A stretch of DNA of 64,000 bases from Ruminococcaceae bacterium UBA6845 (GCA_002449395.1 DKDP01000028.1:17391-81390), one strand, 5' to 3'. Numbered from the stretch's first letter, positions 8,694 through 17,586 are shown. The notes: a model not told the origin generated them from the letters alone. Translations and numbers: made by a program.

Positions 8694-8721
8694 CGGGGTT
8701 GTCGCATCAGCGGCAACCCCG
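8694..8721. terminator. Terminator between trkH and the exonuclease gene
   Basis: A 12-pair stem (CGGGGTTGTCGC with GCGGCAACCCCG, one G-T pair) and a four-base loop. It sits between convergent genes and could serve both strands, though the T-runs are weak. Confidence 0.65.
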
Positions 8722-8726
8722 TAAAT

Positions 8727-9254
8727 TTATATCTTGCTTTTCAGTATTTCAACAAGCTCATAGGTAGTTCGACAATCGTCAAGCGCACGGTGCGAGGCTC
8801 CGTTAATCCCGAAATACTGCTTGAGAAATGACAGCTTGTGACTTTCAAGGGAGGGGAGAACCTCTTTTGAAAGCTGCAGGGAATCGAGCGTTCTGTTGCT
8901 CGGCTTTTCTCCGAAGAGGAGCTGAGAGTTCCACGATATAAAGCGCATATCAAACCCGATGTTGTGGCCGACGATCACGGCGTCGCCCACAAAATCGAAC
9001 AGCTCGCAGAGAACGGTTGAGATGTCGTCTGCGTTTTCAAGCATAGAGTTGCTGATCCCGGTCAGACTGTATATAAAAGGGCTGATTTCCTTATCGGTAT
9101 GAACAAGGCTTGAAAATTCATCGACTATCTCATCGTTTTCAACCTTAACGGCAGAAATTTCTATTATATCGTCCTCCTTGCACCTTAAACCCGTTGTCTC
9201 AATATCGACAACGATAAAATCGGAGGTACTTTTAAAATCCTGGGCAACTTTCAT
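8727..9254 (-). CDS. DEDDh 3'-5' exonuclease, PolC/DnaQ type
   Basis: A 175-residue exonuclease domain. ExoI is VVDIETTGL (about residues 14-22), ExoII is VGHNIGFDMRF (about 82-92) and ExoIII is HRALDDCRTTYEL (about 152-164), giving the D-E-D-D catalytic set plus the histidine. It resembles the proofreading domain of PolC as a stand-alone protein, which often trims DNA or RNA 3' ends. The start at 9254 has TAAGGA eight bases upstream, and a promoter (TTGAAA 9310-9315, TATGCT 9287-9292, 17-base spacer) overlaps the longer reading frame, ruling out the start at 9296. Monocistronic. Confidence 0.85.
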   Translation of the reverse strand: MKVAQDFKSTSDFIVVDIETTGLRCKEDDIIEISAVKVENDEIVDEFSSLVHTDKEISPFIYSLTGISNSMLENADDISTVLCELFDFVGDAVIVGHNIGFDMRFISWNSQLLFGEKPSNRTLDSLQLSKEVLPSLESHKLSFLKQYFGINGASHRALDDCRTTYELVEILKSKI

Positions 9255-9286
9255 TTGATTCATCCTTAGCTTTAAAATACCTATAA

Positions 9287-9315
9287 AGCATACCATATAA
9301 TTATTTTCTTTTCAA
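9287..9315 (-). promoter_or_regulatory. Promoter of the exonuclease gene
   Basis: On the minus strand TTGAAA and TATGCT with a 17-base spacer. It lies about 25 bases before the chosen start codon. Confidence 0.6.
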
Positions 9316-9368
9316 CTCTTTACTTATTATTTTTCTTGTGATAGAATACCTCTACCGGGGGTGGAAAA

Positions 9369-9686
9369 ATGTTTTTTAAAAGAAAAGATAAAACGCCTAA
9401 AAGCTATATGATTTCGGATTTAAAGTTCCTTTCCGATGAGGCTAAGGAGGCATTTAAAATCCTTGAAATAACGGAAACGTCTCAGCTTTTGGACAAGGAA
9501 GCGGATAATTTCTATCTTGACTACTGCGTTGAAAGCGGCGATGTTGCCGACAAGGTGATTCTCTATGAAATGAGAGCCGCCGTATATTTTGCCAATACCA
9601 AAAAGCCCGACGAAAAGAAGCTGCGCTGGTGGTATTGGAAGGACACCAATAAAGAAAATGAGGATCTATTCAGCGATGACGACTAA
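9369..9686 (+). CDS. Hypothetical 105-residue protein
   Basis: I do not recognise this family. It is a small, charged, soluble protein with no signal peptide or membrane helix. A helical middle part (about residues 20-70) is followed by an aromatic motif, LRWWYWKDT (about 87-95), and an acidic tail ending SDDD. GGGGGTGG precedes the start codon. Its last 11 bases overlap the MFS gene, so the two are translationally coupled and may work together; a cytosolic partner of the carrier is one guess. Confidence 0.7.
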   Translation: MFFKRKDKTPKSYMISDLKFLSDEAKEAFKILEITETSQLLDKEADNFYLDYCVESGDVADKVILYEMRAAVYFANTKKPDEKKLRWWYWKDTNKENEDLFSDDD

Positions 9687-10887
9687 TAACAAATATACAT
9701 CGACCAAAATCGCCTGCTACACCGGATATTTTGTGCAGGCGATTATTAATAACCTTGCGTCACTTTTTTATGTAATTTTTCAGAAAGAATTTGAGCTTAG
9801 CTACTCTCAGATCAGCTGGCTTATACTGATAAATTTTGCGGCGCAGATCTTTATCGACTTTACATCGGTAAAATTAATCAGCAAGATCGGTTACAGAATA
9901 TCAATCGTGTTTGCTCACGTTTTTGCGGCGGCGGGTCTTATTCTCCTCGGTATATTGCCGAGGCTTCTCAGCCATCATTTTGCGGGACTGGTCATTCCGG
10001 TCATCATCTATGCGATAGGATCGGGACTGATCGAGGTTCTTGTCAGTCCGATTATTGAGGGACTTCCGCTCAGCAACAAATCGGGTGAAATGGCATTCCT
10101 CCATTCATTCTATTGCTGGGGACAGGCAACTGTTGTTCTGATATCGACCTTCGCAATTAAATTTATCGGCGAGGGAAACTGGATTTACCTGCCGATGCTG
10201 TGGGCGATCATTCCGATAATCAATATGTTTGCCTTTATGAAGGTTCCGATTATTCCGCCGGTTCCCGAGGGAGAAAGCGAGATGCGGATTCCCGAGCTGT
10301 TCAGACATTCGACATTTATTATCTGCGCTCTGCTTATGCTCTGTGCAGGCGCAAGTGAGATCGCAATGGCGCAGTGGGCGTCAACGTTTGCGGAAAAGAG
10401 CCTCGGAGTCAGCAAGTTTACGGGAGATCTGCTCGGTCCGTGCCTCTTTGCGGTGCTTATGGGTTCGGGAAGAGTGCTGTACGGCTCGTTTGGCGACAGG
10501 CTGAATCTTCGCCGTGTTCTGAGCTTCAGCGCCGGTCTCTGTATTGTAAGTTACCTTGCAACAACGCTTGTGCCGATCCCGATTGTTTCGCTGATCGGAT
10601 GCGGACTTTGCGGACTTTCGGCTTCAACAATGTGGCCGGGTATATTCAGCCTTTCCGCAAAGGTGTTCCCGAGGGGCGGAACGGCAATGTTCGCAATGCT
10701 TGCGATGTTCGGCGACTTCGGATGTTCGCTCGGACCGTGGCTTACGGGTATTCTTTCCGATGCGGCAAAAGCGGATCCGTCGATCACAATGGATCCTCTG
10801 AAATTCGGATTGATGTTCTGCATTGTGTTCCCGATACTGATGATTATTCTTCTGAACTTCACAAAGCAGATGAAAAGGGTTAAATAA
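9676..10887 (+). CDS. MFS permease
   Basis: A 403-residue carrier with about 12 hydrophobic helices. The cytosolic motif GDRLNLRRVL between helices 8 and 9 and the FIDFTSVKLISKIGYR segment after helix 2 are the usual MFS signature positions. The start at 9676 is chosen because the protein then begins just before helix 1; longer frames would run through the preceding gene. It resembles sugar or drug carriers of the fucose-permease kind, but the substrate cannot be assigned. It is coupled to the small protein upstream and ends before a strong shared terminator. Confidence 0.82.
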   Translation: MTTNNKYTSTKIACYTGYFVQAIINNLASLFYVIFQKEFELSYSQISWLILINFAAQIFIDFTSVKLISKIGYRISIVFAHVFAAAGLILLGILPRLLSHHFAGLVIPVIIYAIGSGLIEVLVSPIIEGLPLSNKSGEMAFLHSFYCWGQATVVLISTFAIKFIGEGNWIYLPMLWAIIPIINMFAFMKVPIIPPVPEGESEMRIPELFRHSTFIICALLMLCAGASEIAMAQWASTFAEKSLGVSKFTGDLLGPCLFAVLMGSGRVLYGSFGDRLNLRRVLSFSAGLCIVSYLATTLVPIPIVSLIGCGLCGLSASTMWPGIFSLSAKVFPRGGTAMFAMLAMFGDFGCSLGPWLTGILSDAAKADPSITMDPLKFGLMFCIVFPILMIILLNFTKQMKRVK

Positions 10888-10931
10888 AATTTATATTAGT
10901 AAATCTTAAAAACAAAATTCACGTAAAAATC

Positions 10932-10977
10932 AAAAAAGTGAGCCGACGCACATTGAAGTGTTTCAACTCACTTTTTT
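10932..10977. terminator. Bidirectional terminator
   Basis: An 11-pair stem, AAAAAAGTGAG/CTCACTTTTTT, gives T-runs on both strands; a second small stem (TTGAA/TTCAA) lies inside the loop. It separates the convergent MFS and PRPP synthetase genes. Confidence 0.85.
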
Positions 10978-10990
10978 GTTGTTAATTCAA

Positions 10991-12160
10991 TTATTTAAGT
11001 CCTTTTCTCTCAAGAAGAGAATTGATCTTTTCGGCGGGATCAAGCAGATCACTGATTGATGTGTCGTGGTTAAGAGTGTCGATGATGTATGAAAGATACT
11101 TTGACATATCAACACGGACGTACCATTCCTTGCTGAGAAGCTCGGGGGTACCGTAAATGAGATTTGTTGTGAACACACGGTCGATAACGCCGTCCTTATA
11201 TGCCTTGTCGAAAGCGTCAAAGCCGTTGCAGAAAAGACCGAATGCCGAGAAAATGTAAATTCTGGCTGCCTTGAGCTCCTTGAGCTTTGTTGCAACCTCG
11301 ATCATTGATTCGCCCGAGGAAATCATATCGTCGACAATGATAACGTCCTTACCCTCAACATTATCGCCGAGGAACTCGTGGGCGATGATCGGGTTTCTGC
11401 CGTCAACGATTCTTGAAAAGTCACGGCGCTTATAGAACATACCGAGCTCAACGCCGAGAACGGTTGAATAATAGATACAACGTGACATTCCGCCCTCGTC
11501 GGGGGAGATGATCATTATGTTGTCCTTGTTGATCTTGAGGTTGTCAACGTTGTTGACAGCCGCCTTGATCATCTGATAGGCGGGGGAGATGCTTTCAAAT
11601 CCGCAAAGCGGAATTGCATTCATAACTCTCGGGTCGTGTGCGTCGAAGGTGATGAAGTTCTCAACACCCATTGCGTGAAGCTCCTGGAGCATCATTGCGC
11701 AGTCAAGCGATTCACGGCTGGAACGCTTATGCTGTCTGCCCTCATAGAGCATCGGCATAATAACCGAAACTCTCTTTGCCTTACCCTCGATGGCGCTGAT
11801 TGCACGTTTGAGATTTGCGAAGTGTTCGTCCGGAGACATCGGAACCGTCATTCCGTACATCTTGTATGTTACTCCGTAGTTGAAAACGTCGCAGAGAATG
11901 TAAATATCATAGCCTCTGACCGTCTGGTTAAGCGCTGCTTTACCTTCGCCTGTACCGAAACGGGGAAAGTCCATATTGATGAGATAGGTGGATTTTTCAT
12001 ATCCTGCAAATGCAAGCGTATCCTTATGCTCGCTGTTGCGCTGGAATCTCCATCTGATCAGGTAATTGTCGATCTTGTTGGCAAGCTCCTCGCATCCGGG
12101 AAGAGCAATAATTCCAAGCTGACCTACCGGTATTGTGTTATAATTTGGTTCACTTCTCAT
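10991..12160 (-). CDS. prs: Ribose-phosphate pyrophosphokinase, long form
   Basis: PRPP synthetase makes 5-phosphoribosyl diphosphate from ribose 5-phosphate and ATP for nucleotide, histidine and tryptophan synthesis. The PRPP-binding loop is VDDMISSGES (about residues 272-281) and the pyrophosphate/flexible-loop region has KRVSVIMPMLYEGRQHKRSS (about 141-160), matching the family's RQD-containing loop in place though not residue for residue. At 389 residues it is about 70 longer than the common 315-residue enzyme, with extra sequence at the N terminus and before the C terminus. AAAGGCGG lies nine bases before the start. It stands alone. Confidence 0.87.
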   Translation of the reverse strand: MRSEPNYNTIPVGQLGIIALPGCEELANKIDNYLIRWRFQRNSEHKDTLAFAGYEKSTYLINMDFPRFGTGEGKAALNQTVRGYDIYILCDVFNYGVTYKMYGMTVPMSPDEHFANLKRAISAIEGKAKRVSVIMPMLYEGRQHKRSSRESLDCAMMLQELHAMGVENFITFDAHDPRVMNAIPLCGFESISPAYQMIKAAVNNVDNLKINKDNIMIISPDEGGMSRCIYYSTVLGVELGMFYKRRDFSRIVDGRNPIIAHEFLGDNVEGKDVIIVDDMISSGESMIEVATKLKELKAARIYIFSAFGLFCNGFDAFDKAYKDGVIDRVFTTNLIYGTPELLSKEWYVRVDMSKYLSYIIDTLNHDTSISDLLDPAEKINSLLERKGLK

Positions 12161-12282
12161 TTATACTGTCCGCCTTTCAGAGTTATATGAATATTTTACT
12201 ATAAAAGAGAGATTTTTTAAAGGGATAGACCCATTTTTTGTCGAAAAATATATTACAAATTATCGAAAATTATTTGTTGAGA

Positions 12283-13452
12283 TTACACAAAACTATGTTC
12301 GGCTTTTATGACAGTGAAATAACTGCTGTTGATCTCGGAAATCTGTGAACTTATTTCCGAGATAATCTCTTTCGGCGATTCCTTGAAACCGTATGGAATA
12401 ACAACGTCAAAAATAAGATTTGTATGCATCGGACCGTCAACAATTCTGAAATCGTGGATCGAAAGCTCCGGATTAACCTTTCGTACAACGTTCTCGGTTA
12501 TCTCCTTAAGCTCGGTAACTCGCTCATTGTTGACCTCTATCGGGTCATAGTGGATCGTGAGGTCGATTCCCATTTCTTTCTTTACATCGTTTTCAATGTC
12601 GTCAATGATGTTGTGACCCACCATAACATTGAGGTCGGACGGCATCTCAACGTGAACCGTTGCAAAATCACGTCCCGGACCGTAGCTGTGAACTATCAGG
12701 TCGTGAATACCGCTTACGTGATCGTAGGAAAGAATTTTCTTCTTGAGCGCTTCAACAAGTTCTTTTGACGGAGACTTGCCGATCAAGGTGCTGAGCGTGT
12801 CTCTGAAAATTTCCAAGCCGGCTTTAAGAACAAAGCAGGCAACAACAATTCCGAGCCAGCCGTCAATGTGAAGATTCGGGAAGAAATTTGAAAGGATAAG
12901 AGCAATAAGCGTGATGCTTGTTGCGGCTATGTCGCTTATGCTGTCCGCAACAACAGCGGTCATAGCAGGGGAGTTGATCTTTTTCCCGAGACCTTTATTG
13001 AAAAAAGCAAGCCACAGCTTTCCGAGAATCGAAACGGCGATTATGATCGCACCGACAAGACTGAACTGAACATTTTCGGGGGAACGGATCTTTTCAACAG
13101 ATTGAATCGCAAGCTCAATGCCCATAAACAGAATGATGAACGAAACGATCATTGCGGTTATGTATTCGATTCTGCCGTGACCGAACGGATGATCCCTGTC
13201 GGCGGGTTTGCCTGCCATTTTGAAGCCGAAAACCGTAACGGCGGACGATCCTGCGTCGGAAAGGTTGTTGACGGCGTCAGCGGTTATGGCAATACTGCCC
13301 GTCAGCGATCCGACGAAGAATTTCAAAAGGCAGAGGATGACATTGACTGCGATTCCGACGCATCCGCTGAGTATGCCGTATTTTGTGCGAACCTTTTGGT
13401 CGTTGATATTTTTATGATCCTTTATAAAAGTTTTGACAATTAAGTCGGTCAT
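12283..13452 (-). CDS. Cation diffusion facilitator family transporter
   Basis: A 389-residue CDF protein with six predicted helices in the first 220 residues and a cytosolic dimerisation domain after that. Metal-site residues can be seen in ITADAVNNLSDAGSS (helix 2, about residues 56-70) and VVADSISDIAATS (helix 5, about 166-178), each with the Asp/Asn and Asp spacing of the family. An extra ~80 residues follow the usual dimerisation domain and look like a second ferredoxin-like fold. It probably exports Zn2+, Mn2+ or Fe2+ by proton antiport. It follows mscS after 13 bases in the same operon. Confidence 0.88.
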   Translation of the reverse strand: MTDLIVKTFIKDHKNINDQKVRTKYGILSGCVGIAVNVILCLLKFFVGSLTGSIAITADAVNNLSDAGSSAVTVFGFKMAGKPADRDHPFGHGRIEYITAMIVSFIILFMGIELAIQSVEKIRSPENVQFSLVGAIIIAVSILGKLWLAFFNKGLGKKINSPAMTAVVADSISDIAATSITLIALILSNFFPNLHIDGWLGIVVACFVLKAGLEIFRDTLSTLIGKSPSKELVEALKKKILSYDHVSGIHDLIVHSYGPGRDFATVHVEMPSDLNVMVGHNIIDDIENDVKKEMGIDLTIHYDPIEVNNERVTELKEITENVVRKVNPELSIHDFRIVDGPMHTNLIFDVVIPYGFKESPKEIISEISSQISEINSSYFTVIKAEHSFV

Positions 13453-13465
13453 TTAATCACTCGTT

Positions 13466-14293
13466 TCATTTAGTTATATGCACGTCAAGCTGATCGTAGG
13501 GGATATGTATACCGTTTTTGTCAAAGGCGATTTTAACCTTTTCCTGCATACTGAAATATGCAGGCCAGTAGTTTTCACTCTTGCACCATACAAAGCAGGC
13601 GATATCGACGCCGCTTGCGCCGTGATTTGAAACTCCGATTGTATATTTCGGATCCTTGAGAAGAAGCGGCTCGCTTTCGGCAACCTGTCTGAGCACCTTT
13701 TTCGCTTTTTCGATATCATCGTCATAGCTTATCGTATAGGTAAGATCAAGCCTGATCTTATCTCTTGCCGTGTAGTTGATAAGTGTGGATGTCGTTATAT
13801 TTTGATTCGGCACGACTACGAGCTTGTTGTCGTTTGTGACAAGCGTTGTATACATAAAACGTATTTCACGAACCTTGCCCTGGACATTGCCGATCTCAAC
13901 GTAATCGCCGCTTTTAAAAGGCTTGTTGAAAAGGATCTGGACGCCGCCTGCAAGCTGAGCAATGCTGTTTTGCAGTCCGAGACCTGCCGTAATTCCTGCC
14001 GCACCGATGGCGGTTATGAATGAATTGACGTTGAATCCGATCTGTTCAAGCGCAATTACGGCAACAATTATCCGCAAAAAAATGACTGTTGAACGTTTCA
14101 CAAAGCGGTGCATTGATTTGTCAACGTTTTTATTTTCAAGGATTTTAACCATAAGATCGCCTGCGAGCTTCGCAAGCCAGAAACCGATAACGATTACCAG
14201 TACAAATACAATTATCTTCGGCAAAGCGGCGGCAAATTTCTCAGGAAAATTTTCAAAACTCCACTGCTTGAGATCACTGAAAAAGGTTCCCAT
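13466..14293 (-). CDS. mscS: Small-conductance mechanosensitive channel MscS
   Basis: A 275-residue protein with three N-terminal helices (about residues 22-45, 65-85, 88-115) and a cytosolic MscS beta/alpha domain. The pore-lining helix 3 has the Gly/Ala pattern AIGAAGITAGLGLQNSIAQL (about 92-111), and the beta domain begins FKSGDYVEIG with the usual VPNQNI later. It releases solutes on hypo-osmotic shock. GGAGG lies before the start, and it heads an operon with the CDF transporter. The K+ uptake operon nearby would be its physiological counterpart. Confidence 0.93.
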   Translation of the reverse strand: MGTFFSDLKQWSFENFPEKFAAALPKIIVFVLVIVIGFWLAKLAGDLMVKILENKNVDKSMHRFVKRSTVIFLRIIVAVIALEQIGFNVNSFITAIGAAGITAGLGLQNSIAQLAGGVQILFNKPFKSGDYVEIGNVQGKVREIRFMYTTLVTNDNKLVVVPNQNITTSTLINYTARDKIRLDLTYTISYDDDIEKAKKVLRQVAESEPLLLKDPKYTIGVSNHGASGVDIACFVWCKSENYWPAYFSMQEKVKIAFDKNGIHIPYDQLDVHITK

Positions 14294-14329
14294 AATTATC
14301 CTCCGTAATTATTAAAGGTATTTTTATAA

Positions 14330-14358
14330 ATTATACTCTGCTTTAGCCATAAATTCAA
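14330..14358 (-). promoter_or_regulatory. Promoter of mscS-CDF
   Basis: On the minus strand TTGAAT (14353-14358) and TATAAT (14330-14335) with a 17-base spacer. Confidence 0.78.
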
Positions 14359-14372
14359 GATAAACAGAAAAA

Positions 14373-14396
14373 ATCCCGCACCGAATGATGCGGGAT
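14373..14396 (-). terminator. Terminator after the PHP gene
   Basis: Stem ATCCCGCA/TGCGGGAT with an eight-base loop, followed on the minus strand by a T-run. It closes the FHA-PHP operon just before the mscS promoter. Confidence 0.8.
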
Positions 14397-14411
14397 CATT
14401 TATTATAGCTG

Positions 14412-15740
14412 TCAGATGATTCCGAGGAGATTTGCGAGCTTCTCTGTGATGAACATTATAAGTCCGAATGTGTGGGTCTGGAGAAGAGCGGAAACCTTGT
14501 CGCCGAGGGGAGTCTGGAAGAGATATGGCATCTTAGGAATCTGCTTATACTCTCTGCCGTCATACTTAAGCTCGAATGCCTGAGAATATGTTACACCGCC
14601 GTCGCCGAGAAGCTCAAAACGGATATAGCAGCCGAGCTGATCCTCGTAATCGTTAAGATCAATTTTTGTGTCGGTGGAGATAACCTTGCCGTTTGCAATC
14701 CACTTAACCGACTTGCAGTCACGGCTCTCGTCGAGCTTGAGCTCAATGGTGTTCTCTTTCTGGTCAACCTTGATGCTCTTAACAAGGGGAACTTCGCCGT
14801 TGCCCTCGTGATCGGGTGTACCGTCTGTATACTTCTGGAACTTACTGCAAGCGAAGAAGTTGCCGACCTGCATGGCCTGCTTTACGTTTTCCTCTGTGTT
14901 CTCGGGGAGGAGGAAGTATTCAAAGCTCCTGCCGACATCGGAGATGTATTCGCTGTCGTCATCCGCAAAGGCGATGATGTTTCTGCCGTTCGGGATAACA
15001 ACCTGAAGAAGTTCATCCCAAAGAGCCCTGTCAGCCTTTGTTACATTGTCGGTATTGTTGATGATTTCCATACCGAGACAGCTTCTGTAATCATTGAAGA
15101 TGTTTCCGAAATAGCTGATGAATACATTCCAGTGTGAACGCTCGGGGAAATTGTTTGAATTTACCCAGTCGCCTACGTGGTTAAGGACAGTGAATCCGCC
15201 CGCCTCGTCAACTGCGGCAACGGAGGAGCGATAGTCATTTTCCTTGCCCCATTCGCCCTGACCGTACTCGGTGAAGTAGCCGTTGACGTGGGTCTTTGTG
15301 ATGACAGCCATATTCATTTCGATGCCGCCCTTGATATCAATCATACCTCTGCCGTTTCTATCGGAGCCGGTGGTGATTCTTTCATAGTTTGAGTCACTCA
15401 TAGGTTCGGCCTTGCGGAAATAATTGAAAATTCCGTTGGTCTCTCTCTCTTTGTTCCAGCCGTGATTGATAACGCCGTGATCGGTCATTGCAAGGATATC
15501 ATAGCCCTTGCTGTAATAGAGCTGAACCATATCGGTAATGCTCAGGTCACCGTCGGATGCGACTGAATGGGTGTGCAGGTTTGCCTTGTAGTAATCCCAT
15601 TTGTCCCAGTCAACGCACTCATACGGATTGACTATCGTGTAGTCGGTCTCATCAGCCGCCGCAGCGGAAATGAGAGGGGACGACGCCGTAAAAATGAGCG
15701 TTGCGCAGGTGAGGACCGATAAAACTTTTTTGAATTTCAT
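14412..15740 (-). CDS. Secreted PHP-domain phosphoesterase-like protein
   Basis: A 442-residue protein with a signal peptide (MKFKKVLSVLTCATLIFTAS..., cleavage near AAAADE, about residue 29) and a PHP domain. Metal ligands are in ANLHTHSVASDGDLS (about 54-68) and AMTDHGVINHGW (about 84-95), with HVGDW and a later FADDDSEY as further likely ligands. The C-terminal ~110 residues form a beta-rich domain, ending in a hydrophobic stretch. PHP enzymes hydrolyse phosphoesters; here the location is outside the membrane or the cell wall, so an exposed phosphodiester or sugar phosphate is the likely target. It is 18 bases after an FHA-domain gene and near two other extracellular-type phosphatases. Confidence 0.82.
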   Translation of the reverse strand: MKFKKVLSVLTCATLIFTASSPLISAAAADETDYTIVNPYECVDWDKWDYYKANLHTHSVASDGDLSITDMVQLYYSKGYDILAMTDHGVINHGWNKERETNGIFNYFRKAEPMSDSNYERITTGSDRNGRGMIDIKGGIEMNMAVITKTHVNGYFTEYGQGEWGKENDYRSSVAAVDEAGGFTVLNHVGDWVNSNNFPERSHWNVFISYFGNIFNDYRSCLGMEIINNTDNVTKADRALWDELLQVVIPNGRNIIAFADDDSEYISDVGRSFEYFLLPENTEENVKQAMQVGNFFACSKFQKYTDGTPDHEGNGEVPLVKSIKVDQKENTIELKLDESRDCKSVKWIANGKVISTDTKIDLNDYEDQLGCYIRFELLGDGGVTYSQAFELKYDGREYKQIPKMPYLFQTPLGDKVSALLQTHTFGLIMFITEKLANLLGII

Positions 15741-15758
15741 TGTGACTCTCCTTTAGGT

Positions 15759-16151
15759 TTATTTTATTCTGAATTGAAGCGCAATCCCGCCGAAAGAAAC
15801 GATGTCGCCGTCGTTAACCACGGTGGGCTCGTCAATACGCTTGCCCTTGATAAAGGTGCCTGAGCTGGAATGTGTGTCTGTAATTACCCAGCCCTTTTTG
15901 TGCTTTGAAATAACGGCGTGAAAACGTGAGACCGAGGCATAGTTGAGCACAATATCGCAGGCTCCGCTTCGTCCGATCGAGGTTTCCCAGCTCGTTATCG
16001 TGTATTCCCTGCCGTTCTGTTCGTCGTAGAAGTATGCGGGTGTGACTTTCGGAGCACGGCTTGAAAGCAGGTGCTTGACGCAGTATGCCGCAATGACGAT
16101 GCACAAAGCGGGAATAAGGTATCTGTATATTTCGTTTAACAGCTCTTTCAT
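15759..16151 (-). CDS. Membrane-anchored FHA domain protein
   Basis: A 130-residue protein with one N-terminal helix (about residues 11-28) and a C-terminal FHA domain (about 50-125). Phosphothreonine-binding positions are visible: IGRSGACDIVL, SVSRFHA, and SSSGTFIKG. With one helix the FHA domain should face the cytosol, where it would read Ser/Thr-kinase phosphorylation. It is the first gene of a two-gene operon with a secreted PHP protein, an odd pairing whose logic is not clear. Its promoter overlaps a palindrome shared with the divergent phosphatase gene. Confidence 0.87.
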   Translation of the reverse strand: MKELLNEIYRYLIPALCIVIAAYCVKHLLSSRAPKVTPAYFYDEQNGREYTITSWETSIGRSGACDIVLNYASVSRFHAVISKHKKGWVITDTHSSSGTFIKGKRIDEPTVVNDGDIVSFGGIALQFRIK

Positions 16152-16178
16152 TAAATCATCCTTTAAATGTTTAATTCA

Positions 16179-16207
16179 ATTATAAGGTTTGCACAAAAAA
16201 TTGTCAA
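16179..16207 (-). promoter_or_regulatory. Promoter of the FHA-PHP operon
   Basis: On the minus strand TTGACA (16202-16207) and TATAAT (16179-16184) with a 17-base spacer, both perfect hexamers. Confidence 0.85.
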
Positions 16208-16214
16208 CAATTTT
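16197..16214. promoter_or_regulatory. Candidate operator in a divergent promoter region
   Basis: A perfect inverted repeat, AAAATTGT-CA-ACAATTTT, covers the -35 box of the FHA promoter. It lies between divergent FHA-PHP and phosphatase genes, so one regulator could control both. On the plus strand TTTAAA (16218-16223) and TATAAT (16241-16246), 17 bases apart, may be the phosphatase promoter. Confidence 0.5.
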
Positions 16215-16269
16215 TCCTTTAAATATTTATTATAATGTGCTATAATTGTCAGGACGGAGGTGCTTATTT

Positions 16270-17571
16270 ATGAAAAAAACACAGAAAATACTGGCTCTTC
16301 TCCTTACTCTTGCGCTGACTGTAAGCCTTTTTACATTCACATCGGGCGCAATTGAGCCGCAGGAAGAATGGCTTGAAAAGAATTGGTCCGAGCTTGTCGA
16401 GTCAAAGGGCTCGCTGCTTATGACGCCGGGCGAGGATAACACGAAAATGAATTTCTCGTGGCAGTCGTCTTTCAAGTCGGCAAAGGCTGAGATCGAGGTT
16501 GCGACAAAGCAGGATATGAGCGACGCCGAATCGCTTGACGTCAGCACGAGGTTTAACATCTTCTGCTTCGAGTACACTCACGAGGCAACCGCATCAGAGC
16601 TTGAGGCTGATACAACATACTATTACAAATATTATGCAGACAAGAAATGGAGCGACGTTTATTCATTCAAGACCGCCGATACGGACAGCACAAGAGTTCT
16701 TTTTGTCTCCGACTGTCAGATCGGACGTTACCGTCAGGGCACGGATGAAGAGATTCTTCAGCACGATACATACGGCTGGTACAAGACAATGGAGCTTGCG
16801 ACGGAGAAAAATGCGGGAATCAACTTTATTATTTCGACAGGCGATCAGGTCGAGGATTCCTATTCCGAGCATCAGTATTCGCTGATGGAATCTGTTCCCC
16901 AGCTCAGAAATTACCCGATTGCGGCGGCTGTCGGCAATCACGAGTTCTACACAACGAATTATTCGAGCCACTACAACAATCCGAACAGGAACACCGATGT
17001 TCCGTTCAGAGATCCTGCGGGAAACGGCTATTATTTCATTTATAATGATATTCTCTTTATTGTGCTTGACTCAAATGTTGTTGTTCCGTCAACACACAGG
17101 AAGATAATCAAGGCGGCGTGTGAGGCTTACCCGAACGCAAAATGGAAGGTCGTTTCGATGCACCACAGCCCGTATGACGCCAATGCGGCAAAGTATTTTA
17201 CAAGCAAGATCACAAGAGCGACAATTACGCCGTTCTTTGACGAGTTCGGCATTGACCTTTGCCTGAGCGGTCACGATCATTATTACAGCCGTTCATATAT
17301 CGTAAAGAACAACAAGGTTACGGACGATGTTCTTCACAACAACACATATACCGATCCCAAGGGTACGCTCTATGTCAGCGCAAACTCCTCGTCGGGAAGC
17401 AACTATAACGGAATCGACACCGAAAATGTCGGTCCGGAGTGCGACGTATGGTTCCAGTCGGATACGCCTTGCTATTCAATTATGGATGTTAAGGACGGCA
17501 AGCTGACGGTTACAACCTATGAGACAGGCAACAACGGCGTTGTTGATACAATCTCAATTGTAAAAAAATAA
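16270..17571 (+). CDS. Secreted purple acid phosphatase-like metallophosphoesterase
   Basis: A 433-residue protein with a signal peptide (cleavage near SGAIEP, about residue 28), a fibronectin-like N-terminal domain (about 30-140) and a calcineurin-like phosphoesterase domain. Metal ligands are in FVSDCQIGRY, STGDQVED, VGNHEFY, SMHHSPY and SGHDHYY, the order of the purple acid phosphatase family. The start at 16270 has GGAGG nine bases upstream. It probably takes phosphate from extracellular esters. It is transcribed divergently from the FHA-PHP operon and has a relative at 18650-20275. Confidence 0.88.
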   Translation: MKKTQKILALLLTLALTVSLFTFTSGAIEPQEEWLEKNWSELVESKGSLLMTPGEDNTKMNFSWQSSFKSAKAEIEVATKQDMSDAESLDVSTRFNIFCFEYTHEATASELEADTTYYYKYYADKKWSDVYSFKTADTDSTRVLFVSDCQIGRYRQGTDEEILQHDTYGWYKTMELATEKNAGINFIISTGDQVEDSYSEHQYSLMESVPQLRNYPIAAAVGNHEFYTTNYSSHYNNPNRNTDVPFRDPAGNGYYFIYNDILFIVLDSNVVVPSTHRKIIKAACEAYPNAKWKVVSMHHSPYDANAAKYFTSKITRATITPFFDEFGIDLCLSGHDHYYSRSYIVKNNKVTDDVLHNNTYTDPKGTLYVSANSSSGSNYNGIDTENVGPECDVWFQSDTPCYSIMDVKDGKLTVTTYETGNNGVVDTISIVKK

Positions 17572-17586
17572 TACGGATAACAAAAG

